DNA from: Pleodorina starrii
Lineage: Eukaryota > Chlorophyta > Chlorophyceae > Chlamydomonadales > Volvocaceae
Direction of reading: 5' to 3'
DNA length: 64,000 nt
Assembly: GCA_030267565.1 (NCBI GenBank)
Contig: BRXU01000046.1
Coordinates: forward strand, 124,001 to 188,000
The number at the start of each line of letters is the position of its first letter. Positions within the stretch are counted from its first letter, which is position 1. Position numbers and translations under genes: made by a program. A model generated the notes under the pieces. The model saw only the letters and a program-made list of their open reading frames with translations. It made no database searches and was not told the origin of the DNA. Below, piece after piece: positions 10,361 to 24,000 of this stretch.

Positions 10361-13300
10361 GACTGCCGGCGCGAACACTCGCGGTGATATCTTCGCCGCC
10401 CTGCTCGCCGCGCTGTCCTACGTTCTCTTCTGGGTGGCCGTTCCCGCAGGTGAGTGAGAACGTGAGATGTAAGAAAACGCTTGCGCTTCGCATCGCATCG
10501 CACTGCTGGAAAAAAAGACTGGGCGGTTTTGCACCTGGTGTGTTGCAAGACGGAGGACTGGTGCGTGCGAGGAGAGGGGCTTGTGCGGTCTTCGCGCGAT
10601 AGATATTGCACACGTTGCGGATAGATGAGAGCCCCGCTTCCGCCGGCAGGGTCCGACCCCCCGGCCAACTCAATCAAAGGCGCTGCCGGCTTCAGCTGTG
10701 TCCGCCGGTGTCCCACTTTGCTCGCGAAGGGCGAAATCCTGTGCATGCTCCCCGTCGCCCCGGCGACTACCTTTTTATTTCGCGACACCGGCAATCCCGG
10801 AGGTTTTGTAGGATGTAGGAAAAATAACAACAAGCCCGTCACTGCAAACAGTATTGTTTGGTGCACACACCGCCTCGATACGCCGAAAGCTTTGCGGGTC
10901 TCTACCCGCCTAATTAGGGCCTGGAGCTCACTACTCCACCACCCACAGCAACCACCTTACAACATACAAAGCTCCGCCCCGACCCGCCCCGATTCCGAAT
11001 CCGAACTCATTTCCCTCAGGTGCCGGAAACGCCATCGACATCACCCAGACCATGCCGGGCCGCGTCTACCTGGATCTCGTCCTCAAATGGGATGAAATCA
11101 CCAACCCAAGATTGGATGCGTTCGTCCGTTGCTACGAAGACCCACGTCGACCGAAGCAAGCCACCCTGTTTCCCGGCCGCTGCTTCTGGCCGTGCTTGCA
11201 GTACGACATGTACGACGAATTGTACTTCAACGGCCCCGGCGTCAACGGCTCCATCGGCAGCCGGCAGCTCTGCCCCTGCAAGTACAACAGGCCGAGGCCG
11301 TACGACATGAAGTATCCGGTGCCCATGCCCCGGCGCGCCGCCGTGACGCAGCAAGCGCTTCTGGACTGGTGGGACACGAACATTAACGAGGGCCTGTCGA
11401 CGAGTCGTTGGAAAGCCCCGAAATGGAGCTGGCAGAACTGGCTGGGCGGCGATAACATGCGCGACTCGCTGTGGCACCCCGACGGCAGCAGCTACTGCAG
11501 CTGGCCGGGTATTGAATGCGCGGCAGGCTGCGAGTCCACGCACGCGCTGGCGGCGCTGGACTTCCGCAACTCCACGCTGTACATCCCGCAGCTGAACTTT
11601 CAGCCGTTCAGAGCGTTGAGTGAGGCGGAGCGGCGGGACGTGTGGTACATGTGAGTGGGTGAGCGCGGGTAGGAGGGCGGATGGGAGGGCGGGTCGGGAG
11701 GGTGGGGACTGGGGGACGGGGCAAGGGGAGGGGGGCGAGAGGGGGGCGGCGTGGGGCTGGAGACCGGCGAAGAGCGGGGCGAGGACGGAGGGGTCGCATG
11801 GCCGCCTGTCTTCCCTGCCTGCAATCCTCCGAAGTCTGCACTCCCACGCAATTATACTGCGTGGGGTCGAAACCCCGTCTTTACCGGTATCCCCACAACC
11901 ACCGCGCACTGCCGGCACTTCCGCCGCCGCCTCCATCGGCTCATTATTCCCTCCACTTCTTCTTCCCTTAAAACCCTAAAACCCTAAAACACCTCCCGCC
12001 CGCAGCAATCTGAGCTACAACTACATCGGCGGCACGCTTCCCGCCGACCTCCCGGACATCTTCCCCGCCCTGGAGCACCTCGGCCTCGACCACTGCCGCT
12101 ACGTGCAGGGCGGCGCCACCGCCGAGTTCGGCTGGCAGCAGTTCAATGGCGCCGAATGGCGCCGCTTCGGCTGGCGCAACTTCACCGGCACGCCCGAGTA
12201 CGCCGCCGTAGCGGCCAAAGTGGCGTTCTGCAAGGACAGTGACGTGACGCCCGACGGCCGGACGCGCTTCGTCATCCGAGGACGCATACCGGAGAGTTGG
12301 GGCAAATGGAACAGGACCCTCAAGACGCTGTAAGGCGCCGCCGGGCCGGGCCGGGCCGAAGCTAGGCGGGCGAGGGATGGGCGGGCGGGCGGAAGATGGG
12401 CGGGCAGGCGGGCGGGCTGGCCGGATAGGCGGGCAGGCGGGCGGGCGTTGCTGCTCGAGTTGGGTGGAGAAGCGTCATCACTCCCTCCCCACTTCTTTCC
12501 CTCACCCCCTCACCGGTCCCTCCCCCTCCCCCTCCCCTTGCTCTCTCTCTCTCTCTCTGGAACCTGGAACCTTCCCCACCCCGCCGTGCCAGTCGGCTCC
12601 AGAACCAAGATCTGTGGGGCCCCATCCCGGAGGCGCTCCGAAGACGCAGCAGCGCCGTGGTGAGCTGGCGGCTGCAGGGGAACGCCAACTTGTGCGGCCC
12701 GTTGCCGGGTAAGAGACCACATACCTGATACCGGTAGTACATCTGAACTGAGAACGGATCAAACCGACAGCTGTCGCCAGCGCAGGAAAGAAAGTCAAAA
12801 TTGTCAGCACCGTGCGTGTCGGCATGCTGAAGAAAGAAACCGAATAGCGAGTAGCTGCTGTCCTTGTTGTTGTTGTTGTTGTTGTTGTTGTTGCCGTTGT
12901 TGTTTTCGTTGTCGTTGTTGTTGTCGAGTCGATATTGCTCTGGCGGGGAAGGAAGGGAGGCAGGGAGGAAGGGAGGAGAAGGGCTGATCTGCCTGCTTAT
13001 CTGGACACAACTTGGGCCCCGTGCGTGCCCAAAGAGTCTCTCGGCGGTGCCAGACCGGATGATGGCCCGCCGGCTCTACCTCTCCAGCAGGGGCCAGGAG
13101 TCCACTGTAATAATTACTCCTAGTAGTAGTAACTTGCGATGCGTGAAATGACATTTTGAATGAAGCTGACTGCATGGTGGGTGGGATGGCCCGGATGCGC
13201 AGCCAACAGCGGCGAGGGACCGATATCGGTAGCGCTCCCGCAGTGGTTTGCGGCACAGGTACCAGCCAGTGCTGGCGTCGGCACCTGTGCCGGTACCAGC

Positions 13301-16300
13301 CAGTGCTGGCGTCGGCACCTCGCTGAGCCGGCTTGAGCTGCACAAGCAGCATCCATGCACGGGGCCGATTGTTCTGCAATCGCGCCTTCAAATGCACACT
13401 TTTCGGCGTCTGTGCACACACACATACACATACACATACACGGTGGTGCGGATGTACAGGGGATAAACATGCTCAGTGCGGCAATGTCTGTGCCCCAGCC
13501 CCTTCATAACAAGACAAGCTAGTACCGGCGTGTTACTGCTACCGTACAACTACGATTACTGTCACACGGGAGGCGCCACAAGGGATGTGTGTATGTGTAT
13601 GAGCAGGGGGGAGGGTTCCATCACCGAAGACGGCGATTGAGCTGTAAAGGCCCCGTGCGGTGTATCGACCGACATCCGCCTGCTGCATACACACACCCGC
13701 CCAACCCCCAACGCCCGACATCCCACAACGAACCTGCCCCAACCACAAAGCAGCCCCAGTCAGCCTGCACACCTGCTCACCATTCTGACCCAGCTGCGCC
13801 AGTTGCCCCCTCTCCCTGACACCCCCCTCCCTCGCTCGTCCACGCCTTTGCTGTGCACCTCAAAATGTTGGATTCGATGTTGGATTCGATCCGGATCCGG
13901 ATCTGGTTCCAGAGTCCGACAGGCCGCTCAACTCCCTGTTGTACATGGGCACTAAGCTGGGGATACAAGCTTGGGACGAGGCCACCCAGACTTGCCTTCC
14001 ACCGCCACCCGCGCCGCCGAATCCGCCATCGCCGCCACCACCCCCCAGGCCCCCTCCATCACCACCTCCACCATCCCCCGAGCCACCGCCACCGCCCCCA
14101 AGACCGCCTTCACCGCCGCCCCCCGCACCCCCACCACCGCCATCTCCACCGCTCCCGCCACCTCCGGAACCACCGTCACTACCAACTCCGCCGTCGCCGG
14201 TGCCGCCCCCACCGCCGTCACCTCCACCTTTCCCGATGCCGCCACCACCGCCCTCACCACCACCCTCCCCACTCCCACCATCACCACCCTCGCCGCCTCC
14301 ATCCCCACTGCCGCCATTGCCGCCCTCGCCTCCTCCATCACCAATGCCGCCATTGCCGCCCTCGCCTCCTCCGTCCCCCATGCCGCCATTGCCGCCCTCG
14401 ACTCCTCCGTCCCCCATGCCGCCATTGCCACCCTCGCCTCCTCCGTCCCCCATGCCGCCATTGCCACCCTCGCCTCCTCCATCGCCCATGCCACCATTGC
14501 CACCCTCGCCTCCTCCGTCCCCGATGCCGCCATTGCCACCCTCGCCTCCTCCATCGCCCATGCCGCCATTGCCACCCTCGCCTCCTCCGTCCCCCATGCC
14601 GCCATTGCCACCCTCGCCTCCTCCATCACCAATGCCGCCATTACCACCCTCGCCTCCTCCATCGCCCATGCCGCCATTGCCACCCTCGCCTCCTCCGTCC
14701 CCCATGCCGCCATTGCCACCCTCGCCTCCTCCATCACCAATGCCGCCGTTGCCACCCTCGCCTCCTCCATCGCCCATGCCGCCATTGCCACCCTCGCCTC
14801 CTCCGTCCCCCATGCCGCCATTACCACCCTCGCCTCCTCCATCGCCCATGCCGCCATTGCCACCCTCGCCTCCTCCGTCACCAATGCCGCCATTGCCACC
14901 CTCGCCTCCTCCGTCCCCCATGCCGCCATTGCCACCCTCGCCTCCTCCGTCCCCCATGCCGCCATTGCCACCCTCGCCTCCTCCATCTCCGATACCGCCA
15001 TTACCACCCTCGCCTCCTCCATCGCCCATGCCGCCATTGCCACCCTCGCCTCCTCCTTCCCCCATGCCGCCATTACCACCCTCGCCTCCTCCATCGCCCA
15101 TGCCGCCATTGCCACCCTCGCCTCCTCCGTCACCAATGCCGCCATTGCCACCCTCGCCTCCTCCGTCCCCCATGCCGCCATTGCCACCCTCGCCTCCTCC
15201 GTCCCCCATGCCGCCATTGCCACCCTCGCCTCCTCCATCTCCGATACCGCCATTGCCACCCTCGCCTCCTCCATCTCCGATACCGCCTTCACCACCCTCA
15301 CCCCCGCCATCTCCAATGCCGCCACCCCCACCCTCACCTCCACCACCGTATCCACCACCCCCACCCCCACCCTCACCCCCACCCCCACCGTCCCCCACAC
15401 CACCACCACCACCACCACCACCTCCACCCTCACCACCACCAATACCTCCTTCGTATACGGTCTCTTCTCCACAGATGCCTTCAGTGGCAAGGTCCCCTCT
15501 CCCGCAGTTCCCGCTACCTCCCTCAACGCCGCCTGTGGACCCACCAACCACAATAAGGCAGATGATGGCACCGCCACCGGCACCCCCCACTCCCCCATCG
15601 CCACCTCCCAGTCCCCCATCGCCACCGCCCCCCACCCCGGTCGACTGCGTGGAAAGGGCCCAGGCCCTCCTGTCCTCCCTACCGAGCGTAAGTGTGGGCT
15701 GTGGGGGCTTCACTCTCTCTGCGTCACTGGCGACTGGGGCCATGTCGAGCGGGGGCTGAATTATCACCCGCGAGTTTGTAACGGTACACGCAATCGCGGG
15801 TTCGGGCATTTGGGGGGTTAGCAAAAGCTGGCTCGAGCATCTTGGCCGGGTGTGGGGGGCGCCCGGGGTAGGCGCTGGTTCCGGATCCAGAATACTGCCG
15901 TATTTCACGTATTCCGTATCTTGGCGGCTCCGCAGACCGTCAACGACTTGGCTGTGGTGGCGGAGGGACTCATAGGCTCGTCCAACCTGTACGATGCGGC
16001 GCTTCCGGACTCTCTCTGCGCGCTCTGCAACTGTTCTGTGCGGCTGGACCAAGGGCAAAACGACAGCACCAGCGGCAGCGGGTACGACGACGGCACGGGG
16101 CCAATGGTGTACGGCGCGGGCGACATGCCCGGCGCCGCCGGCGGCGTCTACGACGACGGAATGCGGGTTTTGGAGCTCAACGTCGGCGGCGTGCTGATGT
16201 CCCGGAAGATCACCGTGGACCGAACTCCGCCACGGGTGTACGGCACCGTGATGATGGCCCGCCACCGAGTACGACAGGTACGGCAGCGTGGCTGGGCCGC

Positions 16301-19300
16301 AAGGCAGCCGCGAGCTCTGCTGGTGATGGGATCGGGTTTGCGGTGCTGGTGGTGTGCTGGCGGTGTGTACCCTGCCCCTGTGCCCTGCCTCCCTCGTCCA
16401 TACTTGCGACCAGGTCGCATACCCCAAACCCCACGTGGCCCTCAGGAACCCGCTGCCATGTCCGTGACGTCGCTCAATGCCACCGCCACGCGCCGCGCTG
16501 TGCTGCTGCGCCTGGCCTTCAGCGAGCCCGTGCCCGGGTTCGATCCCAGTCGGGAGCTACAGGCCACCGGCAGCGGCGGCGCCATCATCACCGAGTGGGT
16601 CGCCTCCGCCGACAATGCCACATTCTGGGCCCTAGCGCTCACCCTTGCCACCGCCCAGCCGCCGACCACCACCACCACCACCACCACCACCACCACAACA
16701 CGACCCTTGGCCCACAACCTCAACACCACTGACGCCGCCGGCGCCGTCAACGCTAGCGGTGGCGGTGCCGCCGCCGGCGCCTCCCTGGCCTTCCGCCTGT
16801 CGGCTAGCAGTTACATGGACATGGCGGGCAACCCCGGCGGTGGTGAGCTGTTGTTGGCAGTGCCGGAGGAGATGCAGCCGGCGGTGCCGCAGGGATCCGT
16901 TGGGGAGCTGGAGAGGGCGGCGGTGGCCATGGCGGCAGCATACCCCGCAACGGTCGCCACGACCGGCATGGTGGCAGCAATCTCCTGTGAGTCGGTTGGC
17001 TTTAGGGTTAGGCTGAGTCGGTTGGCTTAATCACCGGGGTTGTGGAGAGCAGTTGAATGGTCGTAGTTGTGTAAGGTAGGTGTACGGCGGGGGGACGTTG
17101 GGGGAGCGGAAGGAACGGGTGAATGAAGCGGGGGGGAACGGGGGTACGGTAGGAGGGGTGGTGACGTGTGGGTGGGTGAGGAGCCAGGCCCCGTGGGCCG
17201 TTCTTGGCCTGGGAAGGGAAGCTGCGATGGCGATTCCTTGCTGCTGGGTGGATAAGTCGAGCTGGGTGTTGCTGTGTCGAGCTGTGTTGAGCTGGGTGTT
17301 GCTGCGTCGAACTGGGTGTTGCTGGGTCGAGCTGGACAAGCTGTTGGACGGCGTGCAGCGAAGGATTGAGGGTGGCAGTGTTACGGGGGCCTCTCCCAAA
17401 AAGCAGCTGGCACCCACAACGCCAACCTACCTTCCGTCACCCGCCACCCGCCACCCACCCAGCAAAGGCACCGCCTCTTCCCGGGCTCGCGGCCCTCACA
17501 GCTCCCTAAAGCACAGCATCCCTCCCCCCCTCTCCGCCTGCCCGTAGCTTCCTTTGCCCAGGCACTCCGGTCCTGCAGTGGCCTGCTGCACAGCTCCCTC
17601 CACATTCAGATGCTGACCATGTCGATGTACGTGGCCAGCCTGGGGGTGGGCAACGAGTACGGCAAGTTTGCAGCGAAGCTCAGGTGGGTGGGTTTGGGGA
17701 TGGGTGGGGTGGGAGGTGGGGTGGGAGGATGAGAGGGTGGGAAGGAGCTATAGTTACGGTGGGCTTCCGACCCTCCGCAGGGCTGTTTTGAGGGAAGAGC
17801 CAGCAGAGGCCAGCTGGGGGTCAACAGGGGCCAGTTGGAAGGGTGCACGGAACGGTGTGTGTGTGTGTGCGTGGGGCCTTAGGACCAAGCACGGGGACCA
17901 AGCACGGAAAGACGCAGAGCCCCCCGCCGCTCACACAGCGGCCGGTCTGCACCTGGATCCGGATACGGTAGCCCTGGATACGAGTCGGCCTGGATCCGGA
18001 TATTTTTGGATTTGGACCCGGAAACAGGTATTTAAAAGCCGAATTCGGATCGCCCTGAATCCGAATCACCCTGGAATGAATTGCCGTCTGGATCCAGGTA
18101 AACCTGGATCCGGATACCCCTGAATTCGGATTGCGCCTGCGACAGCACCCCTGGGGCATTTGGTGCCATGCCGCCTTGCCGGGCCGAAACCCCCTTTGCC
18201 GGGAGCATTAGGCTCGACCACCCCCCTACAAGCCTTTCATCCTTTGCACAACGAGCACCCACTCGTGCACACTCAGTCACACCTTATCATTCCCCCCGCT
18301 GATTGGCGCCCACCCAACCGCGGGCTTAATCCTGCTCACGCCTTTATTCTTATTCGCCCCCAATTCATTCGGCCACTTCTATCCACGCCTCGTGCCCCGA
18401 TGCTGCTCGTCCTGCCGCTGTCAGGTATTCCATCCTCGGCATCAAGGGCAACTGGGCTGCACTGGACCGGGGCATGCCCCGCAACCCTACCACCGTGTCA
18501 GCAGGTGGTGGGCGGTGGGGAGAAGGGGCGAACGGGGGAAACGGGGGAAGGGTACAAGGGTTGCGGTGGGAAGGGCACGGGCTGCCGGACATACCGTACA
18601 TCGTCACCGACCACTGCCGGCGCCAGCCAGCGCTGCGTGTGGAAACCTCTTCACTCTCTGCCCCCACTCAGCGGACGAAAAGCCAACAACAAGTCTATTG
18701 ATTACGGTACATCTTGAACTGCATTCCGCCGATCCGCCCGCGCTTTGTTAACGCAGGGGAGCAGGCTCGCCGGGCTGCCGGCGGCCTCTGGCCGGTGGAC
18801 CCCGTCCTCATAAACGCTTCCATCACTACCGCCGCCAGCACCCCCGCCGCCGCCGCCGCCGCCACCCCTCCAATCACCCCCACCACCGCCACCACTGCCG
18901 CCGCCAAGACCTCCGAGGGCCAAACGTTGATGCGGCTAAGCCCCACCCAGGGGGCGACGGCGTCGGCGGCGACGGCTGCGGGGAAGACGCCAGCGGCGAC
19001 GTCGGTGGTGAAGCCAGCGGCAACGACAGCGACTTCGTCGTCAGCTGCCGCAAGCGACCGCTCACTCGTCGAGGAGGCTGACGGAGCGGCGCCTTGCTGC
19101 CTGACCACCACGGGTGCATCCATTGGCGCCGCCGCCACCGCCACCGCCGCCGCGGCCGTTGCTGACGGCGGCGACGACGATGGCGACGAGGCTGCCGTCG
19201 CCAGCCGCCGCATGACACAGGAGGCTCAGTCAACACCGCGATCTCCAGACGCCGCCCCGGCCCGCCCACCGCCATTATTGCCGCCATCATCTTCACCGCC

Positions 19301-21047
19301 GCCGCCACCGCCGCCGCGGACGTCGCCGCCGTCCCCGCGGCCATCTCCGCCGCCGCCGCGGCCGTCGCCGCCGCCGCCGCGGCCGTCGCTGCCGCCGTCA
19401 TTTTCACCGCCACCGCCGCCGCCGCCGCCGCGTGGGTCGCCGCCGCCGCCGCGGCCGTCGCCGCCGCCGCCACGGCCGCCGCCGCCGCCACGGCCGCCGC
19501 CGGCCGATATCTCAATGCCCTACTACACGACAGACATGCAAACCCTGCTGTACTGCCTGGCGATCGCTGCCCTCGTCATGACGGCAGTTGCCGTACTGCG
19601 GCTGGCGGCGGCGCTCCTGTACGGCAAGCTGACCTCCGGGGAGGGTCACCCTTACCTTGCCTTCCCGCGCTTGGAAACGGTTGCGGCGGGGCTGGTGCTT
19701 GTAGCGCTCACCTTCTACTCATGCCTCACGCTGGGCGGGTCGCCGCCCGATTACCCGGACGACGGCGCCTCCCGTAAAGTGTCGTACGTCGTATTACTGG
19801 TGCTGGTGATGCCGTACGGTGTCTTCCTGTGGTGGCTGGCGCTGGGGCGCGTGTGCAAGGCGTGCCGGGCTCTGGAGATCACGGCAAGTGCGGTGAGTGT
19901 GGGTTGAAGGGGTTTGGGCGGGGTTTGGATGCTGGAGGGCTTTACCGGTAGGTGTGGGCAGAGTTCGGGTACGGTATGGGCAAGGTTAGGATATGGGCAA
20001 GTTTTCGTACAGTGAAGGGACCCAAAGGGGACCACCGCTGTGTAACTGCAGCTGACACTGCCGCATACGGAACATACGGCATCATGTACGGCATCACGGC
20101 ACCTTCCTCTGCCCCTGGAGATGAAAGCTTCCAGTGTCCCGCGTTTCGTCGTCGTCGCCGCAATTGTCGTCGCCGCCGCCGCCGTCGTCATCGTTGCTGC
20201 TACCAGCAATCTCATCCGTCCCTCACCCATGCCAGCCCTCTTCGCAGGCGTCTGCGTCGCAGAGCTCCAAGGCAGGCCTGGGCCCTGAGGCCGCCGTACT
20301 GTACGACCGTGCCAGGGCGGCACCCCGTGACAAGGTCCTTCGTCCCCACACCGGCGCCCCTGTCACCAGTATTATTGCTCCTTCAGCCACCACTGCCATT
20401 GGTACTCCTATTCCTACCACCACCGCCGGAGGCCTTATAACCAGTATACCTACTGGTACTTCTACTACTATCACGACTACCACCACCACTACCACCACTA
20501 CTATCACTACAAACGGCGGCGTGCTGAATCTACAGCTCCAGCAACATCCGCTGCCGCTGCCGTCACCGCCGCAGCCGCCACTGTCCCCGTCGCCGCCGCC
20601 GCTGCCGCTGTCGATGCCACCACCACCGCTACCGCCACCGCAGCAGCAGCTGACACCGCCGCCTTCGCAGCCGCAGTCGCCGCGGCCCAACCTGGAAGGC
20701 ACCGACCCACGGGACGGCCCGGAAGGCACCGACCCACGGGACGGCCCGGAAGGCACCGACCCACGGGACGGCCCGGAGGGCACAGCACTGCGGAACAGCC
20801 AGGAAAGGACCGACCCATGGGACCGTCAGGAACGCAACGACCCATGGGACGGTCAGACGGACCCCACCGCCGACCCGTGGGACCGTCTAAGCGCCGACGG
20901 GGCACCGACAGGCATGCTGGGTGAAGCCTCCGCCGCTGCCGCCGCCGCCGTCACCGCAGCCGGGCGGTCGACCTCCAGGCCCCCGGGTTGCCTACGTTCG
21001 CTGTCTACGCTCAGCCTGCCGTCCCTGACGCCACCGGCGCGAGGTCG

Positions 21048-21078
<31 letters not shown>

Positions 21079-24000
21079 TCCGTCAGCTCTGTCGGCGGCG
21101 TCCGCCTGGGCAGGCCCGGCAGCCTCTCCGTCGCCGATGTGGGAAGCTCTCCCGCCGCCGTCGGTCCCGCCTGGCGGGTCTGGTGGTGGAACACCGTCGG
21201 CGACGAGGGTGACAGCGAGTACGACAGTTGCGACGGCGGCGGCGATGGCGACGTGAACGTCGCGTCCTCCGGTCTGTACCGCACCGCCAGCACCGTCATG
21301 CGCGCCGTACGAGCTGCCCGCAACGCCTCAGCGCCGCCGGTCGCCGGCGGCAGCCTTCGCATCCCGCCGCGCACCGTCGCCTCGGGCACCGCTGGCGGCG
21401 GCGGCGGCGGCGGCTCGGCGGCGGCGCGTGGGAGGCCCCATACGAGTGGCGGCACTGCGTCCTCCAGCCTTCATCACACCAGCAGCTTCCGCAGCTGCCA
21501 CGAAGCACCGCTGCCGCCGTCGCCGTCGCTACCGCCGCCGCCGCGGCAGCAGGAGCAGCAGCAGCAGCAGCAGGTGCCTCACCCGGTGTTCTCGCCGCCG
21601 GGGCCGGCGGATGTCGCCTCTGCGGCGCATCCCCCGCCTCTCATGCCGGTGCCCCGCAGTTTATCCGACAGCTCCGGCAGCGGCAGCGGCAGCGGCAGCA
21701 AGACCGCGCTGCCGTTGGTGTACGACGGGTATGCATATGCGTACGACGACGACGTCGCCGAAGCCGCATGGGGGCCGCACCCCGTCGCTGAGGGCTGTTA
21801 CGACGAGCGTTCGCTCCGCAGCGACGACGGCGACAGTGACGGCGACGGTGATGGCGGCCGCGGCGGCGGCGGCCGATCATCGCGAAAGTCCAGCGCCGGC
21901 ATCGCCGCTGCCTGGTTCCTGAGCGCGCGCCATGCCATCGACGCCCGCCCGGCCGCCGCCGCCGCCGCCGCCGCTGCCGCGGCCGCGGGCGGCCCGGCCA
22001 CCAGTAGTGGCTTGAGCGTCAGTCCGCCGCCCAGGGCTTACGGTGGCGGCGCCGCCGCTGCCGCCGCCAGCCGCCGCCAGCATGAGGGGGCGGTCTTGCA
22101 CACGAGTCAGAGCACGCCCAGCTCAAGACTTTCGTCACCTCCGGCCGTGCGCAGCGGCCGCACGATGAGTGCCCTTCCGCTGGCCCGGCTGCCGCCGGCG
22201 ACGGCGGCGCGGCGGGGCTACATCGGCGGCGCCGCCGCCGCCGCCGCCGCTGGCGCCGCTGCCTGCAGCCCGCCCTTGGCTGCCGCCGTCCGCATGTCGT
22301 GCACAGACGTGATGGTGCCGCCGGCGAGGCCGGCAGCAATCCCTGCGGCGGCGGCAGCGGCGGCGGAAGTGGCGCGACTGGCGGGCTGTGAGATGCCGTA
22401 CGAGCTGGGCGCTTCGGATGTCGGCCCCCGGCGTGCTCTGACGGATGCCGGTGATGCCGGCGGCGACGGCAGCGGCGGCGGCAGCGGCGACGCCACGCAC
22501 TACAGGTCCCGTGCGGCAGCCACGTTGACCACCGCCGTACCGCCCGCTGCCGCGCCTCGCGCCGGAAAAGCCTCGGCTGAGGCCGCCGCCTCTGCGGCGG
22601 CGGCGGCGCCGCCGCCACCGCCGCCGCCGGCGTCACGGCTTCCGGCGCTCGGCTGCACCGCCGCCACCGCCGTCATCGCCGCTGCCGCTGCCACCGCCGC
22701 CATCATGGCAACCGCCCGCCCAATCGCTGAGGGCTTGGAAAGCGAAGCTGGACCCGCGGACCGCATCAGAAATGACAGCGCCAACAACGCCGCGGGCACG
22801 ACTCGATGGGGGGCCACGTCGGGTTTCGGGAGGGATGACGATGGCGATGACGACGGCGATGTCGTACCGGCGCGGGCACGTGGGGCGTCGACGCACGGCG
22901 ACGATTGGCTCGGCGGCATTATCCTGTGGCGCCGGCAGCGGCGGTGGTGGTGGCAGCGGCGGCAGCAGCCGCCCGTGCGCCGCGGCTATGCCCCCCGCCG
23001 CGGCGGCAACGGCCGCCGCGGCGGCTGGTGCGTGTGCGACTGCATGCCTCACTGGATGCTGCCTCCGGAGGCGCTGTTGCGGCGCTTCGAGTTCCTGTTC
23101 GAAGACGTGTTAGGGGTAGGTTACAACGGTATCTTGACAACGAGGGGCGCGTCCGTTGCTGCCGTGTTGCTGGAAGTTCGCATGATGAGGGGGAGGCCTC
23201 GACATCGGTATGGCAGCGCCGTACAGATCTAGCGCCGCCCGCGGCATTGTCGTACCAGGGATGCGGTACCCAACTGCCCATGCATCGAAGGCAGCACACG
23301 GGCACGAGTCTGCCGACGACGGTGTGAAGGGTGCCTCCACCCCTTGCATCCTTGGTATCGGGATTCGGGGAACATCTTAACGTCGTAATGGATGCGGCGG
23401 GGGGTCAGGTCGAGCGCTGCCTGGAAGACGACGATGAAGAACAAGAACACGTGTTACAAGTGGAGACCTACCGAATAATCTATCTACATGTCAACTAATC
23501 CGTTCGCACAACACCACCGCAGGGGTCCCGCCATCCATAGTACCGCCCTACACCCGGACCTTGGACACCATGCCGTACAGTACGGTGCTCGCAAGCGCCG
23601 CCCGCTGCACCCACTCCTTACCGCCGTCGCCGCCGCTGCTGCGGGGCCGCCCGACCTGACCACCGTCCCTTGCCGGATCCCACACCCGCACATCCTCCTG
23701 GCCCCCCCGCTTCCGGCGCTTTACCTTACCGTGGCGCAGGAGGATCCCGCCCAGCAGCTCCACCGCGCCCGCCGGCCGCTGCGCCTCCTGGCCACGCCGC
23801 TCAACTTCAGCCACAAGGTCTGCTGTGCTGCCCTGCTGGGCTCCTTTGGACTGCGGCAGGAGAGCGTGACGCAGCTGGTCTGCCTGATCGTACTGCAGGT
23901 ACGGCAAACAGTACGTCGAGTACGGCAGTACGAATGGACTCGTTCCGGGGCGCGCACACCGGGGCGCACGCGGCCACGACGAATGTCGTATGCAGTCGTG

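Noticed and set aside
14290..15300. 36-bp regularly repeated units resembling a CRISPR array
   Set aside because: There are no unique spacers. The units are contiguous, in frame and encode a Ser-Pro repeat in a eukaryotic gene.
13860..16427. 855-codon minus-strand Gly-rich ORF opposite the Pro-rich exon
   Set aside because: It is the reverse-strand shadow of the Pro repeat and runs through three introns of the plus-strand gene.
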